DNA of 64,000 bases from Pseudomonas sp. AN-1 (GCF_034057115.1 NZ_CP139195.1:3100001-3164000), one strand, 5' to 3'. Positions 31,803 through 42,561 are shown, numbered from the stretch's first letter. Program-made: numbers and translations. The notes: generated from the letters alone by a model not told the origin.

Positions 31803-32915
31803 TCAGCCGCAGCACACCCAGCAGCCGCCCTCGCAGACGATGCGCCCGTCCAGCTCCAGTTCGGTGAGCTGGGCGAGCAGCTCGGGCAGCGCCAGGCCGC
31901 TGCTGATCGCCAGCGCCTCGCTGCTCTGCGGTTCGGCGCGCAGCAGGGCCAGCAGCGGATGGGCCGACTCGTCCGGTTCGCTGACCGGCCGGCGCGGCGC
32001 CGGCCGGGCCGCCACCCGCTGCCAGCCGCGCAAGGCCTCGAGGATGTCCTCGACCGTTTCCACCAGCAGGGCGCCCTCGCGGATCAGCTGGTGGCAGCCG
32101 CGTGCGCCGGGGTGGTGGATCGAGCCGGGGATGGCGAACACCTCGCGGCCCTGTTCGGCGGCCAGCCGCGCGGTGATCAGCGAACCGCTGGAGGGGCTGG
32201 CCTCGACCACCAGCACACCGAGGGACAGGCCGCTGATGATGCGGTTGCGCCGCGGGAAATTGCCGGCCTGCGGCGGCGTGGCCAGCGGCAGCTCGGAGAC
32301 CAGCGCGCCGCCCTCGGCGACGATGCGCGCGGCCAGGCCGGCATGCCGGCGCGGATACAGGCACTGCAGGCCGGTGCCGAGCACCGCCACGGTGGCGCCG
32401 CCGGCCGCCAGCGCGCCCTCGTGGGCCGCGCCGTCGATGCCCAGCGCCAGGCCGCTGGTGACCACGAAGCCGCCGCCGGCCAGGCTGCGGGCGAAGCATG
32501 CGGCGTTGTCCAGCCCCGGCCGGCTGGCGCGGCGACTGCCGACCAGCGCCAGCTGCGGGCGCTCGAGCAGGCCGGGGTCGCCGGCGACGAACAGCAGCGG
32601 CGGGGCATCGTGCAGCTCGGCGAGCAGGGCGGGGTAGACGGGATCGTCGAAGCCCAGCAGGTGACGGTCGGGCTGCTCCAGCCAGGCCAGGGCGGCGGCG
32701 GCCTGCTCGCGCACCAGCGGGCTGCGCCGCGCCTCGGCGGCCTCCGCCGGCAGGCCGAGGGCGCGCCAGGCGGCTGCAGGAGCGGAGAGGGCGGCACTGG
32801 CCGAGCCGAAGGTGCTGATCAGCAGGCGGAAGCGCCGCGGACCGATCGCCGGCAGACCGTGCAGGCGCAGGCGGGCTTCCAGTTCGGCCGGGGGCAGGGC
32901 GGCGGGGTAGGGCAT
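31803..32915 (-). CDS. dprA: DNA processing protein DprA
   Basis: 370 residues. An N-terminal SAM-like region is followed by the Rossmann core with LALVGSRRASRPGLDNA, VTSGLALGIDGAAHEGAL and FPRRNRIISGLSLGVLVVEA, then a C-terminal DML1/winged-helix part (about 300-370). DprA loads RecA on incoming single-stranded DNA in transformation. Start ATG 32915 has AAGGA eight bases before; the earlier in-frame ATG at 32924 lies only three bases after that site. The C-terminal CEGGCWVCCG is unusually cysteine-rich. Confidence 0.95.
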   Translation of the reverse strand: MPYPAALPPAELEARLRLHGLPAIGPRRFRLLISTFGSASAALSAPAAAWRALGLPAEAAEARRSPLVREQAAAALAWLEQPDRHLLGFDDPVYPALLAELHDAPPLLFVAGDPGLLERPQLALVGSRRASRPGLDNAACFARSLAGGGFVVTSGLALGIDGAAHEGALAAGGATVAVLGTGLQCLYPRRHAGLAARIVAEGGALVSELPLATPPQAGNFPRRNRIISGLSLGVLVVEASPSSGSLITARLAAEQGREVFAIPGSIHHPGARGCHQLIREGALLVETVEDILEALRGWQRVAARPAPRRPVSEPDESAHPLLALLRAEPQSSEALAISSGLALPELLAQLTELELDGRIVCEGGCWVCCG

Positions 32916-32980
32916 GGCGATCATCCTTGATCGACGGCAGGACATCGGCCGGCGCGCATCCTGCGTCAGGCCAGAAACGC

Positions 32981-33004
32981 GAAGCCCCCGCAGGCGGGGG
33001 CTTC
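32981..33004 (-). terminator. hairpin downstream of the LysM gene
   Basis: GAAGCCCCCGC paired with GCGGGGGCTTC forms an 11-bp near-perfect stem just after the LysM stop codon and before dprA. The T-run after it on the minus strand is weak (GCGTTTCT), so termination may be partial. Confidence 0.7.
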
Positions 33005-33015
33005 GTTCACGACGC

Positions 33016-34038
33016 TCAGGGGTTGCGCACCTTGTCGAGCACCGCCAGCGAACGGGTGGCGTTGAGCACCAGGCCATAGCTGAGCTTGTCGTAGGTACGG
33101 AACACCATCAGCAGGCCGGAGCGCTCGTCGGGGATCTTCACGCTCTCGCCGGTGATGCGGTCGCGCACCGTCTCGCCGGTCTTGTAGATCGCCAGCACGT
33201 TGCCTTCGGCGAGGCCGTCGCGGCGGCCCTTGTTGAGGGTGACCACGTCGAGCTGACCGACCTGGGTCACGCCGCGCGGCACGTCGAGGATCACCCCGTC
33301 GATCGGCTCGCTCGGCTCGCTGGGCACGAAGGTGGAGCTGATCGAGCGCTCCTCGGTGGGCAGCAGGCGGTCGCCCAGGCGCACTTCCTGGGTGGTACGG
33401 GTGAGGGCCAGGGTAGCGATGTCGCCTTCCTCGGCCACCACGTCGCCGCCGCCGATGTAGTCGGCGTTGATGCCGAGCACTTCCTTGGTCTGCGGGTCGC
33501 TGTAGGCCTTGCCCTGACGGTACAGGCCGTAGGCCTGCTCGCCGGTGAAGGCGCCGCGGGCATAGATGCGGTCGCCGGCGCCGCTGACCACGCGCTCGGC
33601 GTTGCCGGCCACCACGTAGGGCGCCTGGGACAGCTCGAGGTCGCTGTCGACGATGCGGTTGCTGAGCAGGAAGCTGTTGATCTTTTCCAGCGGGATGGTC
33701 GGGATCGCCTCGGCCATCGGCGTGCTGCGCACGTGCGGCGACAGCTTGACGGTGCCGCGCGAGGCGCCGCGGTCGAGGACGATGCGCGGCTGGCCGTCGA
33801 CCCAGGTCAGGCTCAGCACGTCGCCCGGGTAGATCAGATGCGGATTCTGCACCTGCGGGTTGGCCTGCCAGATCTCCGGCCACTTCCACGGCTGGCGCAG
33901 GAACTTGCCGGAGATATCCCACAGGGTATCGCCGCGCGCCACCGTGTAGGTCTGCGGATGGCCGTCCCTGAGCTGGACCTCGGCCTGCGCCAGACCGCCA
34001 GCCGCCAGCAGCAGCAGGGCGACTAATGATTTCCTCAT
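33016..34038 (-). CDS. LysM domain protein
   Basis: 340 residues: signal peptide (KSLVALLLLAAGGLAQA, cleavage near 20), then one LysM domain (YTVARGDTLWDISGKFLRQPWKWPEIWQANPQVQNPHLIYPGDVLSL, about 30-75). The rest is beta-rich and conserved in pseudomonads upstream of dprA (PA0020 type). It probably binds peptidoglycan in the periplasm; function is not known in detail. The start at 34038 is chosen by the signal peptide. Divergent from def. Confidence 0.9.
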   Translation of the reverse strand: MRKSLVALLLLAAGGLAQAEVQLRDGHPQTYTVARGDTLWDISGKFLRQPWKWPEIWQANPQVQNPHLIYPGDVLSLTWVDGQPRIVLDRGASRGTVKLSPHVRSTPMAEAIPTIPLEKINSFLLSNRIVDSDLELSQAPYVVAGNAERVVSGAGDRIYARGAFTGEQAYGLYRQGKAYSDPQTKEVLGINADYIGGGDVVAEEGDIATLALTRTTQEVRLGDRLLPTEERSISSTFVPSEPSEPIDGVILDVPRGVTQVGQLDVVTLNKGRRDGLAEGNVLAIYKTGETVRDRITGESVKIPDERSGLLMVFRTYDKLSYGLVLNATRSLAVLDKVRNP

Positions 34039-34178
34039 GAGGTGAATCCCTTTATCATGTGCCGACACGGGAAACGTGCGCCGGCCGGCGAAATACGCGG
34101 CCTCAAGCCGTTTTTCGAGCTGCCGGGCATCTTATCAGCCGGTTTTCGATTTATTCCACAAGTGCATCACAAACGCAT

Positions 34179-34688
34179 ATGGCGATCCTGAACATTCTCG
34201 AGTTCCCCGATCCGCGCCTGCGCACCCTCGCCAAGCCGGTGGAGGTGGTCGACGACGCCCTGCGCCAGCTGATCGACGACATGTTCGAGACCATGTACGC
34301 CGCCCCCGGCATCGGCCTGGCGGCGACCCAGGTCAACGTGCACAAGCGCCTGGTGGTGATGGACCTGTCCGAGGACAAGAGCGCGCCGCGGGTGTTCATC
34401 AACCCCGAACTGGAAATGCTCACCGACGACCTCGGCCCCTACCAGGAAGGCTGCCTCTCCGTCCCCGGCTTCTACGAGAACGTCGACCGTCCGCTCAAGG
34501 TGCGCATCAGGGCGCTGGACCGCGACGGCCAGCCGTTCGAGGAGATCGCCGAGGGCCTGCTCGCCGTGTGCATCCAGCACGAGTGCGACCACCTCAACGG
34601 CAAGCTGTTCGTCGACTACCTGTCCGGCCTCAAGCGCGACCGCATCAAGAAGAAGCTGGAAAAACAGCATCGCCTGCAGCACAACTGA
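34179..34688 (+). CDS. def: peptide deformylase
   Basis: 169 residues with all three motifs: GIGLAATQ at 44-51, EGCLS at 90-94 and HECDH at 134-138 (the Cys and the two His bind the metal; the Glu is catalytic). It removes the N-terminal formyl group from new proteins. It is first in the operon def-fmt-rsmB-trkA. An intrinsic terminator-like hairpin follows directly, which may partly separate it from fmt. Confidence 0.98.
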   Translation: MAILNILEFPDPRLRTLAKPVEVVDDALRQLIDDMFETMYAAPGIGLAATQVNVHKRLVVMDLSEDKSAPRVFINPELEMLTDDLGPYQEGCLSVPGFYENVDRPLKVRIRALDRDGQPFEEIAEGLLAVCIQHECDHLNGKLFVDYLSGLKRDRIKKKLEKQHRLQHN

Positions 34689-34696
34689 TTCACCGG

Positions 34697-34723
34697 AAGG
34701 CTTGCCCGCGGCAAGCCTTTTTT
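34697..34723 (+). terminator. terminator-like hairpin between def and fmt
   Basis: AAGGCTTGCC and GGCAAGCCTT form a 10-bp stem followed by further T (seven T in total from 34717). It is a credible intrinsic terminator within the operon, leaving the fmt ATG 16 bases beyond; some read-through or a promoter is needed for fmt expression. Confidence 0.85.
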
Positions 34724-34738
34724 CTTGAGCGAGAGCCC

Positions 34739-35680
34739 ATGAGCCAGCCCCTGCGCATCGTCTTCGCCGGTACCCCGGAATTCGCCGCCGTCCACCTCCA
34801 GGCCCTGCTCGACGCGGGCCTGACGCCGGTGGCGGTGTACACCCAGCCCGACCGCCCGGCCGGCCGCGGCCAGAAGCTGATGGCCAGCCCGGTCAAGCAG
34901 CTGGCAGCCACGCACGGCATCCCCGTCCTGCAGCCGCAGACCCTGCGCGATGCGGCAGCGCAGGCCGAGCTGGCGGCGCTGCAGCCCGACCTGCTGCTGG
35001 TGGTGGCCTACGGCCTGATCCTGCCGCAGGCGGTGCTCGACATCCCGCCTCTCGGCTGCATCAACAGCCACGCCTCGCTGCTGCCGCGCTGGCGCGGCGC
35101 CGCGCCGATCCAGCGCGCGGTGCAGGCCGGCGACGCCGAGTCGGGCGTCACCGTGATGCGCATGGAGGCCGGCCTCGACACCGGGCCGATGCTGCTCAAG
35201 GTGACCACGCCGATCGCCGCCGACGACACCGGCGGCAGCCTGCACGACCGCCTGGCCACGCTGGGCGCCGCCGCGGTGGTCGCGGCCATCCCGCAGCTGG
35301 CCGCCGGCACCCTGCACGGCGAGGTGCAGGACGACGCGCTGGCCACCTACGCCCACAAGCTCAACAAGGACGAGGCGCGCCTCGACTGGAGCCGCCCGGC
35401 GGTGGAGCTGGAACGCCTGGTGCGCGCCTTCAATCCCTGGCCGGTCTGCCACACCACGCTCGGCGAGGCCGCGCTCAAGGTGTATGCCGCCGAAGTCGGT
35501 GAGGGGCAGGGCGCGCCGGGTGAAATTCTCGCCGCCAGCCGCGACGGCCTGACCGTGGCCTGCGGCGCGGGCGCGCTGCGCCTGACCCGCCTGCAGCTAC
35601 CGGGCGGCAAGCCGCTGGGCTTCGCCGACCTGTACAACAGCCGCCGCGAGCAGTTCGCCGCCGGCCAGGTGCTGGCCTGA
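34739..35680 (+). CDS. fmt: methionyl-tRNA formyltransferase
   Basis: 313 residues. Rossmann core with [18 protein letters not shown], the formyl-folate site with [22 protein letters not shown], and [17 protein letters not shown], followed by the C-terminal tRNA-binding domain. It formylates initiator Met-tRNA. Its TGA overlaps the rsmB ATG by one base (TGATG), so the two are translationally coupled. The ribosome site GAGCGAGAG is weak. Confidence 0.97.
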   Translation: MSQPLRIVFAGTPEFAAVHLQALLDAGLTPVAVYTQPDRPAGRGQKLMASPVKQLAATHGIPVLQPQTLRDAAAQAELAALQPDLLLVVAYGLILPQAVLDIPPLGCINSHASLLPRWRGAAPIQRAVQAGDAESGVTVMRMEAGLDTGPMLLKVTTPIAADDTGGSLHDRLATLGAAAVVAAIPQLAAGTLHGEVQDDALATYAHKLNKDEARLDWSRPAVELERLVRAFNPWPVCHTTLGEAALKVYAAEVGEGQGAPGEILAASRDGLTVACGAGALRLTRLQLPGGKPLGFADLYNSRREQFAAGQVLA

Positions 35681-37017
35681 TGGCCGTCGATCCGCGGCTG
35701 GCCGCCGCCCGCGCCCTCGGCGCCGTGCTCGCCGGCAAGGCCTCGCTGGGCAGCGCCCTGCCGGCGCAGCTGGACAAGGTCGAGCCGCGCGACCGTGGCC
35801 TGACCCAGGAGCTGGCCTTCGGCACCGCGCGCTGGCAGCCGCGTCTGTCCCTGCTCGCCGACAAGCTGCTGCAGAAGCCGTTCAAGGCCGCCGACACGGA
35901 TCTCGAGGCGCTGCTGCTGGTCGGCCTGTACCAGCTGCTGTACACGCGCATCCCCGCCCACGCGGCGATCGGCGAGACGGTCGGCTGTGTCGACAAGCTG
36001 AAGAAGTCCTCGGCCAAGGGCCTGATCAACGCCGTGCTGCGCCGCGCCCAGCGCGAGGGCGAGGCGCTGCTCGCCGAACTGGAGCGCGACCCGGCGGCGC
36101 GCACCGCCCATCCGCGCTGGCTGCAGAAGGCGCTCAAGGCGCACTGGCCGGCGGACTGGGAAGCCATCTGCGCCGCCAACAACAGCCATCCGCCGCTGAC
36201 CCTGCGGGTCAACCGCCGCCACGGCAGCCGTGACGCCTACCTGGCCGAGCTGGCCGCCACCGGCATCGCCGCACGCGCCTGTCCGTTCAGCCCGGATGGC
36301 GTGCAGCTGGCCACGCCCTGCGACGTCACCACCCTGCCGGGCTTCGCCGAGGGCCGGGTCAGCGTGCAGGACGAGGCCGCCCAGCTGGCCGCCGACCTGC
36401 TCGAGCTGGCGCCCAACCTGCGCGTGCTGGATGCCTGTTGCGCGCCCGGCGGCAAGACCTGCCACCTGCTGGAGGCCGAGCCCTCGCTCAGCGTCACTGC
36501 CGTCGACCTGGAGGAGAGCCGCCTGGTGCGGGTGCGCGAGAACCTCGCCCGCCTCGGGCTCGACGCCAGGCTGGTCGCCGCCGACGCCCGCGCCGTCGGC
36601 CAGTGGTGGGACGGCAAGCCGTTCCAGCGCATCCTGCTCGACGCGCCCTGCTCGGCGACCGGGGTGATCCGCCGCCACCCGGACATCAAGCTGACCCGCC
36701 AGCAAGGCGACATCGCCGCGCTGGCCGCCCTGCAGGGCGAGCTGCTCGACGCCCTGTGGCCGACCCTCGAGGTCGGCGGCGTGCTGCTCTACGCCACCTG
36801 CTCGAGCCTGCCGACCGAGAACACCGAGGTGATCGGCGCCTTCCTCGCCCGCACCCCCGGCGCGCGCGAGCTGGACATCCCCGGCCCGTTCGGCGTCAGG
36901 CAGCCGCACGGCCGCCAGTTGCTGGCCCAGGTCGACGGCCACGACGGTTTCTACTACGCCAAGCTGATCAAGATCGCCGCCGCCCCCGCGCGCGCGCAAG
37001 GAGCAGTCACCGGATGA
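35680..37017 (+). CDS. rsmB: 16S rRNA m5C967 methyltransferase
   Basis: 445 residues: NusB-like N-terminal domain (about 1-140) and a SAM-dependent methyltransferase domain with [47 protein letters not shown] (catalytic Cys of PC) and [15 protein letters not shown] (second Cys). It methylates C967 of 16S rRNA. It overlaps fmt at its start and trkA at its end (ATGA). Confidence 0.97.
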   Translation: MAVDPRLAAARALGAVLAGKASLGSALPAQLDKVEPRDRGLTQELAFGTARWQPRLSLLADKLLQKPFKAADTDLEALLLVGLYQLLYTRIPAHAAIGETVGCVDKLKKSSAKGLINAVLRRAQREGEALLAELERDPAARTAHPRWLQKALKAHWPADWEAICAANNSHPPLTLRVNRRHGSRDAYLAELAATGIAARACPFSPDGVQLATPCDVTTLPGFAEGRVSVQDEAAQLAADLLELAPNLRVLDACCAPGGKTCHLLEAEPSLSVTAVDLEESRLVRVRENLARLGLDARLVAADARAVGQWWDGKPFQRILLDAPCSATGVIRRHPDIKLTRQQGDIAALAALQGELLDALWPTLEVGGVLLYATCSSLPTENTEVIGAFLARTPGARELDIPGPFGVRQPHGRQLLAQVDGHDGFYYAKLIKIAAAPARAQGAVTG

Positions 37018-38387
37018 AGATCATCATTCTCGGCGCGGGACAGGTCGGCGGCAGCCTGGCCGAACACCTGGCCAGCGAGGCCAACGACATCACCGTGGTC
37101 GACACCGACGGCGACCGCCTGCGCGACCTGGGCGACCGCCTGGACATCCGCACCATCCAGGGCAAGGGCTCCTACCCGACGGTGCTGCGCCAGGCCGGCG
37201 CCGACGACGCCGACATGCTGGTGGCGGTGACCAACAGCGACGAGTCGAACATGATCGCCTGCCAGGTCGCCTACACCCTGTTCAACACGCCGACCAAGAT
37301 CGCCCGGGTGCGCGAGGCGGCCTACCTGACCCGCGCCGGCCTGTTCGCCAACGAGGCGATCCCGGTCGACGTGCTGATCAGCCCCGAGCAGGTGGTGACC
37401 AACTACATCCGCCGGCTGATCGAGTACCCCGGCGCCCTGCAGGTGCTCGACTTCGCCGAGGGCAAGGCGCAGCTGGTCGGCGTGCGCGCCTACTACGGCG
37501 GCCCGCTGGTCGGCCAGCAGCTCAAGCAGATCCGCGAGCACATGCCGACCATCGACGCCCGGGTGGCGGCCATCTACCGCCGCGACCGCGCCATCCTGCC
37601 GCAGGGCGACACGGTGATCGAGGCCGACGACGAGGTGTTCTTCATCGCCGCGCGCAGCCACATCCGCGCGGTGATGAGCGAGCTGCGGCGCATCGACGAC
37701 GGCTACCGCAAGGTGGTGATCGCCGGCGGCGGGCACATCGGCGAGCGCCTGGCCGAGGCCATCGAGACCCGCTACCAGGTCAAGATCATCGAGATGAACG
37801 CAGCGCGCTGCCGCTACCTGTCCGACACCCTGGAAAGCACCATCGTCCTGCAGGGTAGCGCCAGCGACCGCGACCTGCTGGTCGAGGAGAACATCGCCGA
37901 GGCCGACCTGTTCCTCGCCCTGACCAACGACGACGAGGCCAACATCATGTCCTCGCTGCTGGCCAAGCGCCTCGGCGCGCGCAAGGTGATGAGCCTGATC
38001 AGCAACCCGGCCTACGTCGACCTGATCCAGGGCGGCGAGATCGACATCGCCATCAGCCCGCAGCAGGCCACCATCGGCACCCTGCTGACCCACGTGCGCC
38101 GCGGCGACATAGTCGCGGTGCACTCGCTGCGCCGTGGCGCCGCCGAGGCGATCGAGGCCATCGCCCACGGCGACGCGCGCTCGAGCAAGGTGGTCGGCCG
38201 CCGGGTCGCCGACGTGCCGCTGCCGCCGGGCACCACCATCGGCGCCATCGTCCGCGACGAGGAAGTGCTGATCGCCCACGGCGAGACGCGCATCGAGTCG
38301 GGCGACCACGTGCTGCTGTTCCTCGTCGACAAGAAGCACATCCGCGACGTCGAGCGCCTGTTCCAGGCCGGCCTGACCTTCTTCTGA
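37014..38387 (+). CDS. trkA: Trk potassium uptake system peripheral protein TrkA
   Basis: 457 residues with two RCK_N/RCK_C repeats: first NAD site [17 protein letters not shown] with Asp in TVVDTD; second [17 protein letters not shown]. Each is followed by a TrkA_C domain. It gates potassium uptake through TrkH in response to nucleotide. The start overlaps rsmB. It is followed by trkH, so this operon carries both parts of the transporter. Confidence 0.97.
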   Translation: MKIIILGAGQVGGSLAEHLASEANDITVVDTDGDRLRDLGDRLDIRTIQGKGSYPTVLRQAGADDADMLVAVTNSDESNMIACQVAYTLFNTPTKIARVREAAYLTRAGLFANEAIPVDVLISPEQVVTNYIRRLIEYPGALQVLDFAEGKAQLVGVRAYYGGPLVGQQLKQIREHMPTIDARVAAIYRRDRAILPQGDTVIEADDEVFFIAARSHIRAVMSELRRIDDGYRKVVIAGGGHIGERLAEAIETRYQVKIIEMNAARCRYLSDTLESTIVLQGSASDRDLLVEENIAEADLFLALTNDDEANIMSSLLAKRLGARKVMSLISNPAYVDLIQGGEIDIAISPQQATIGTLLTHVRRGDIVAVHSLRRGAAEAIEAIAHGDARSSKVVGRRVADVPLPPGTTIGAIVRDEEVLIAHGETRIESGDHVLLFLVDKKHIRDVERLFQAGLTFF

Positions 38388-38444
38388 GCCCGGGTCGGCT
38401 GCGCCTGCGGGCGCGGCCGGCTCCGCTGCCGCACGGACCGCCCC

Positions 38445-39896
38445 ATGCACTACGCCGTCATCTCCCGCATCCTCGGCCTGCTGCTGATGATCTTCAGCGT
38501 CACCCACCTGCCGCCCATGCTGCTCGGCGTGCACGACGGCGACGACACCTGGCGCAGCTTCGTCTGGTCGTTCGCCATTACCCTGGTCACCGGCACGCTG
38601 ATCTGGTTCCCCAACCGCGAGGCCCACGGCGAACTGCGCGTGCGCGACGGCTACCTGATCACCGCGCTGTTCTGGTTCGTCCTCGGCGCCTTCGGCGCCA
38701 TCCCCTTCCTGCTCGGCGAGCGACCGGCGATGGACGCCGCCGACGCGCTGTTCGAGGCCTTCTCCGGCCTCAGCACCACCGGCGCCACCGTGCTCACCGG
38801 CCTCGACGCGCTGCCGCGCTCGATCCTCTACTACCGCCAGCAGCTGCAGTGGCTGGGCGGCATGGGCATCGTGGTGCTCGCCGTGGCGGTGATGCCGATG
38901 CTCGGCATCGGCGGCATGCAGCTGTACCGCGCCGAGATGCCCGGGCCGCTGAAGGACAACAAGCTGTCACCGCGCATCGCCGACACCGCCAAGACCCTGT
39001 GGCTGATCTACTGCGGGCTGACCGCCCTCTGCGCGCTGGCCTACTGGATTGCCGGCATGAGCCCGTTCGACGCCATCGGCCACAGCTTCGCCACCATCGC
39101 CATCGGCGGCTTCTCCACCCACGACGCCAGCATCGCCTTCTTCGACAGCGCGCTGATCGAGGCCATCTGCATCTTCTTCATGGCCGCCTCGGGGATGAAC
39201 TTCGCCCTGCACTTCCTCGCCCTGCGCAGCCGCTCGCTGAAGGCCTACCTGCGCGACCCCGAGTGCATGACCTACCTCAGGCTGCTGGCCGCGGTATTCG
39301 TCATCACCACCGCGCTGCTGCTGGTCTACAGCCACCACGACGACCCGCTCGACTCGATCCGCTTCGCCGCCTTCCAGGTGGTCTCGGTGTTCACCACCAC
39401 CGGCTTCGGCGTCGACGACTTCAGCGTGTGGCCGAGCTTCCTGCCGTTCCTGCTGATCTATACCACCTTCATCGGCGCCTGCGCCGGCTCCACCGGCGGC
39501 GGCATGAAGGTGATGCGCGCCATGCTGGTGGTGCGCCAAGGCCAGCGCGAGATCCAGCGCCTGCTGCACCCCAGCGGCGTGTTCGGGGTGAAGATGGGCC
39601 GGCGCAAGGTGCCCGACCGGGTGATCGAGTCGGTATGGGGCTTCTGCGCCATGTACATGGTGACCTTCTTCGGCCTGATGCTGCTGCTGCTCGGCACCGG
39701 CCTCGACCCGATCACCGCCTTCTCCAGCCTGGCCTCGTGCATGAACAACCTCGGCCCGGCGCTGGGCGACGCCGCCGCCCACTACGCCAATCTGCCGGAC
39801 AGCGCCAAGCTGCTGCTCAGCGTGGCGATGATCCTCGGCCGTCTCGAGGTGTTCTCGCTGATCGTGTTGCTGTCGCCGGCGTTCTGGCGCTACTGA
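38445..39896 (+). CDS. trkH: Trk potassium transporter membrane subunit TrkH
   Basis: 483 residues with 10 or more hydrophobic segments and four selectivity-filter repeats, visible as FSGLSTTGATVLTGLD, FATIAIGGFSTHDAS, VSVFTTTGFGVDDF and SSLASCMNNLGPALG. These are the TrkH/KtrB pore loops. It forms the potassium-conducting subunit working with TrkA, encoded just upstream with 57 bases between. In P. aeruginosa trkH is elsewhere, so linkage here is a difference. Confidence 0.96.
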   Translation: MHYAVISRILGLLLMIFSVTHLPPMLLGVHDGDDTWRSFVWSFAITLVTGTLIWFPNREAHGELRVRDGYLITALFWFVLGAFGAIPFLLGERPAMDAADALFEAFSGLSTTGATVLTGLDALPRSILYYRQQLQWLGGMGIVVLAVAVMPMLGIGGMQLYRAEMPGPLKDNKLSPRIADTAKTLWLIYCGLTALCALAYWIAGMSPFDAIGHSFATIAIGGFSTHDASIAFFDSALIEAICIFFMAASGMNFALHFLALRSRSLKAYLRDPECMTYLRLLAAVFVITTALLLVYSHHDDPLDSIRFAAFQVVSVFTTTGFGVDDFSVWPSFLPFLLIYTTFIGACAGSTGGGMKVMRAMLVVRQGQREIQRLLHPSGVFGVKMGRRKVPDRVIESVWGFCAMYMVTFFGLMLLLLGTGLDPITAFSSLASCMNNLGPALGDAAAHYANLPDSAKLLLSVAMILGRLEVFSLIVLLSPAFWRY

Positions 39897-39978
39897 GGCG
39901 CGCTCGGCTAGGCTGGACGACCACAACGCGTCGCCCACCAGCGGCGGCGCAATCTCCACCCACTGCAGGGGAACGCCC

Positions 39979-40302
39979 ATGACCACCGTCGCCGCCCTGG
40001 AAAGACTGCTGGCCGCCGGCCACGACAACGCCCTGCTGCGCTTCGGCCTGGGCAACGCCCACCTGGATGCCGGCGACGCCGTCCAGGCGCTGCCCCACCT
40101 GCAGCGCTGCGTGGAATTCGATCCCGGCTACTCGGCGGCCTGGAAACTGCTGGGCAAGGCCCATGCGGCGCTCGGCGCCACGGACGCGGCGCGCGCCGCC
40201 TGGCAGCAGGGCCTGGAAGCCGCCCGCACCCGCGGCGACAAGCAGGCGGAGAAGGAGATGACGGTGTTCCTGAAGAAGCTGGACAAGCCGCGTGCCGGCT
40301 AG
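39979..40302 (+). CDS. tetratricopeptide-repeat protein
   Basis: 107 residues with about two and a half TPR units: LRFGLGNAHLDAGDAVQALPHLQRCVEFDPGYSAAWKLLGKAHAALGATDAARAAWQQGLEAA. Such small TPR proteins mediate protein contacts. An equivalent gene lies next to trkA in P. aeruginosa (PA0015 type). ATG 39979 has a GCAGGGGA ribosome-site-like sequence. Confidence 0.85.
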   Translation: MTTVAALERLLAAGHDNALLRFGLGNAHLDAGDAVQALPHLQRCVEFDPGYSAAWKLLGKAHAALGATDAARAAWQQGLEAARTRGDKQAEKEMTVFLKKLDKPRAG

Positions 40303-40332
40303 AGCCCCGGCGACGGCACGAGGAGGCCGCCG

Positions 40333-40686
40333 ATGAGCTGCACCGGCCGCACGATAGACCGCCTGCGTCGGCAGATCCCCGGCTTCGCCTGCGAGCCCGG
40401 CTGCCACGACTGCTGCGGGCCGGTCACCGCCTCCTCCGAGGAGATGTCGCGCCTGCCGGTGAAAAGCGTCGCCGCGCATGACGCGGCGCTGGCCGACTGG
40501 AACTGCGTGCACCTCGGCCCGCAGGGCTGCGAGGTGTACGACGAACGCCCGCTGATCTGCCGCCTGTTCGGCACCACGGCGAGCCTGCCCTGCCCGCGCG
40601 GCCGCGGACCGGCGACACCCACCCCGGCGCAGGTCGAGCAGCAGGTCCACGAGCTGATCGCCAGCACCCGCCAGGTGCTGGTCTAG
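40333..40686 (+). CDS. YkgJ-family cysteine-cluster protein
   Basis: 117 residues with the YkgJ/UPF0153 pattern: [12 protein letters not shown] (metal-binding Cys cluster, residues about 20-31), then [23 protein letters not shown]. The eight or so cysteines probably bind an Fe-S cluster or zinc. Function is unknown. It follows the TPR gene with 30 bases between, likely co-transcribed, as in P. aeruginosa. Confidence 0.88.
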   Translation: MSCTGRTIDRLRRQIPGFACEPGCHDCCGPVTASSEEMSRLPVKSVAAHDAALADWNCVHLGPQGCEVYDERPLICRLFGTTASLPCPRGRGPATPTPAQVEQQVHELIASTRQVLV

Positions 40687-40821
40687 CACCGGCGCGTCCT
40701 CAAGCGCTTGATGGCGCCCTCGACCACAGCGTCGGCATCCAGCCGTCACGGCCCGCCGGACCGTGGCGGCCGCTCTTCTGCGCACACTCCGCCCTTGCGT
40801 GCACAAACCTATGCATGGATA

Positions 40822-40847
40822 TTGTACAGTACGCACAACTTGTACAA
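40822..40847. promoter_or_regulatory. paired TTGTACA motifs upstream of the chemoreceptor gene
   Basis: TTGTACA occurs at 40822-40828 and TTGTACAA at 40840-40847, 18 bases apart, within an AT-richer patch 28 to 53 bases before the likely ATG. The pair also forms an imperfect inverted repeat (TTGTACAGT with ACTTGTACAA). A dimeric regulator site or core promoter is possible. Confidence 0.45.
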
Positions 40848-40874
40848 CTTAGCCTGTCCCAGCGGAGTTCCACA

Positions 40875-42530
40875 ATGCCGGCCTCTACCAGAAGAAGACT
40901 CAGCATCGGCCAGCGTCTGGCCCTCGGCTTCGCCGTCATCCTGGCGATGATGGTGCTGCTCACCCTGATCGGCGTGAATCGCGTGGGAGGGATCAGGAAC
41001 AGCCTGGTCGCCATCAACGAGGAGCACAGCGTCAAGCAGCGCCAGGCGATCAACTTCCGCGGCAGCGTGCACGACCGCGCCATCGCCCTGCGTGACGTGG
41101 TGCTGGCCCGCTCGACCGCCGAGCAGCAGGCCGCCCTCGCCGAGATCCAGCGCCTGGCCGACAACTATGCCGAGGCGCAACGCGTGCTCGACGGCCTGCT
41201 GCAGAAGAGCAGCGGCGTGCTGCAGCAGGAACGCGAGCTGGCCGCGGCGATCCGCGAGGTCGAGCAGCGCACCCTGCCGCTGGCCAGTGCGGTGATCGCC
41301 GCCCAGCAGGGCGGCCGGCCGGACGAGGCCCGCACCCTGCTGCTCGAACGGGCAGCACCGGCCTTCAGCGACTGGCTGGCCAGCATCAACGCCTTCATCG
41401 ACCTGCAGGAAGGCGAGATCCGCCGCGACTCGCAGCAGGCCACCGCGATCGCCTTGAGCTTCTCCTGGCTGATGATCATCCTCTGCAGCGCGGCCCTGCT
41501 CTGCGGCGTGCTGCTGGCCGTCCTGATCACCCGGCGCCTGCTGGCCCAGCTGGGCGCCGAACCGGACGAGGTGCGCGAACTGGCTGCCGCCATCGGTCGC
41601 GGCGAACTGGCCGTCGGCGGCCAGCCCCGCGGGCATACCGACAGCATCCTGGCCGCCCTGCTGGCGATGGCCGCCCAGTTGCAGGACACCGTGGCGCGGG
41701 TGCGCCGGTCGGCCGATGCGGTGTCGGTCGGCAGCACGCAGATCTCCCGGCATGGCGACGAGCTGAGCGAGCGCTCCGAGCAGCAGGTCAGCGCGCTGAC
41801 CGCTACCGCCGCCGCCATGGAAGAGCTCGGCGCCACCGTGCGCCTGAACGCCGACAACGCCCGCCAGGCCGACCGGCTGGCCGCCTCGGCCGCCAGCGTG
41901 GCCAACCGCGGCGGCGAGCTGATGCAGGCGGTGGTGGCGACCATGGGCGACATCAACAGCCGCTCGCGGCAGGTCGCCGACATCGTGGCGATCATCGACG
42001 GCATCGCCTTCCAGACCAACATCCTCGCCCTCAACGCCTCGGTCGAGGCGGCGCGGGCCGGCGAGGAGGGCCGCGGCTTCGCCGTGGTGGCCAACGAGGT
42101 ACGCCATCTGGCCCAGCGCAGCGCGGAGGCCGCCCGGGACATCAAGGCGCTGATCGGCGAAACCCTGCAGAGCGTCGAGCGCGGCGCCGGGCTGGTCGAC
42201 GACGCCGGGCACACCACCGCCGAGATCGTCACCGCCATCGCCCGCGTCTCGCAGATCATGAGCGAGATCAGCACCGCCAGCCGCGAGCAGAGCACGGCAG
42301 TCGAGCAGGTCAGCCGCGCGGTGGTCGACATGGACCAGACGACTCAGGTCAACCGCCTGCTGGTCACCGACAGCGCCCAGGCCGCGCACAGCCTGCAGCA
42401 GCAGGCCGAGGCGCTGGCCGCGGCGATGGCGGTGTTCCGCCTCGACAGCCAGGCCGACGCCCCGCACGTGCCGGCCCCTGCGGCGCTGCCGGCAGCGCAC
42501 GCCGCCCGCGCGCCGAGCCCGGCATTCTGA
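40875..42530 (+). CDS. methyl-accepting chemotaxis protein
   Basis: 551 residues from ATG 40875 ([19 protein letters not shown]); an ATG at 40815 would add 20 residues over the TTGTACA motifs. TM1 at about 12-33, a four-helix-bundle-like sensory region, TM2 near 193-215, then the cytoplasmic signalling domain with the hairpin tip [48 protein letters not shown] (in parts). It controls CheA activity in response to an unknown ligand. The C-terminus lacks a CheR-binding pentapeptide. It is inserted between the PA0014-type and PilZ genes. Confidence 0.94.
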   Translation: MPASTRRRLSIGQRLALGFAVILAMMVLLTLIGVNRVGGIRNSLVAINEEHSVKQRQAINFRGSVHDRAIALRDVVLARSTAEQQAALAEIQRLADNYAEAQRVLDGLLQKSSGVLQQERELAAAIREVEQRTLPLASAVIAAQQGGRPDEARTLLLERAAPAFSDWLASINAFIDLQEGEIRRDSQQATAIALSFSWLMIILCSAALLCGVLLAVLITRRLLAQLGAEPDEVRELAAAIGRGELAVGGQPRGHTDSILAALLAMAAQLQDTVARVRRSADAVSVGSTQISRHGDELSERSEQQVSALTATAAAMEELGATVRLNADNARQADRLAASAASVANRGGELMQAVVATMGDINSRSRQVADIVAIIDGIAFQTNILALNASVEAARAGEEGRGFAVVANEVRHLAQRSAEAARDIKALIGETLQSVERGAGLVDDAGHTTAEIVTAIARVSQIMSEISTASREQSTAVEQVSRAVVDMDQTTQVNRLLVTDSAQAAHSLQQQAEALAAAMAVFRLDSQADAPHVPAPAALPAAHAARAPSPAF

Positions 42531-42536
42531 AGCGTA

Positions 42537-42561
42537 CCGGGGCGGGCCCGAGCCGCCCCGG
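42537..42561 (+). terminator. hairpin after the chemoreceptor gene
   Basis: CCGGGGCGG pairs with CCGCCCCGG around a short CCCGAG loop, seven bases after the stop codon. There is no T-run. A second, longer hairpin follows at 42588-42618. Confidence 0.55.
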
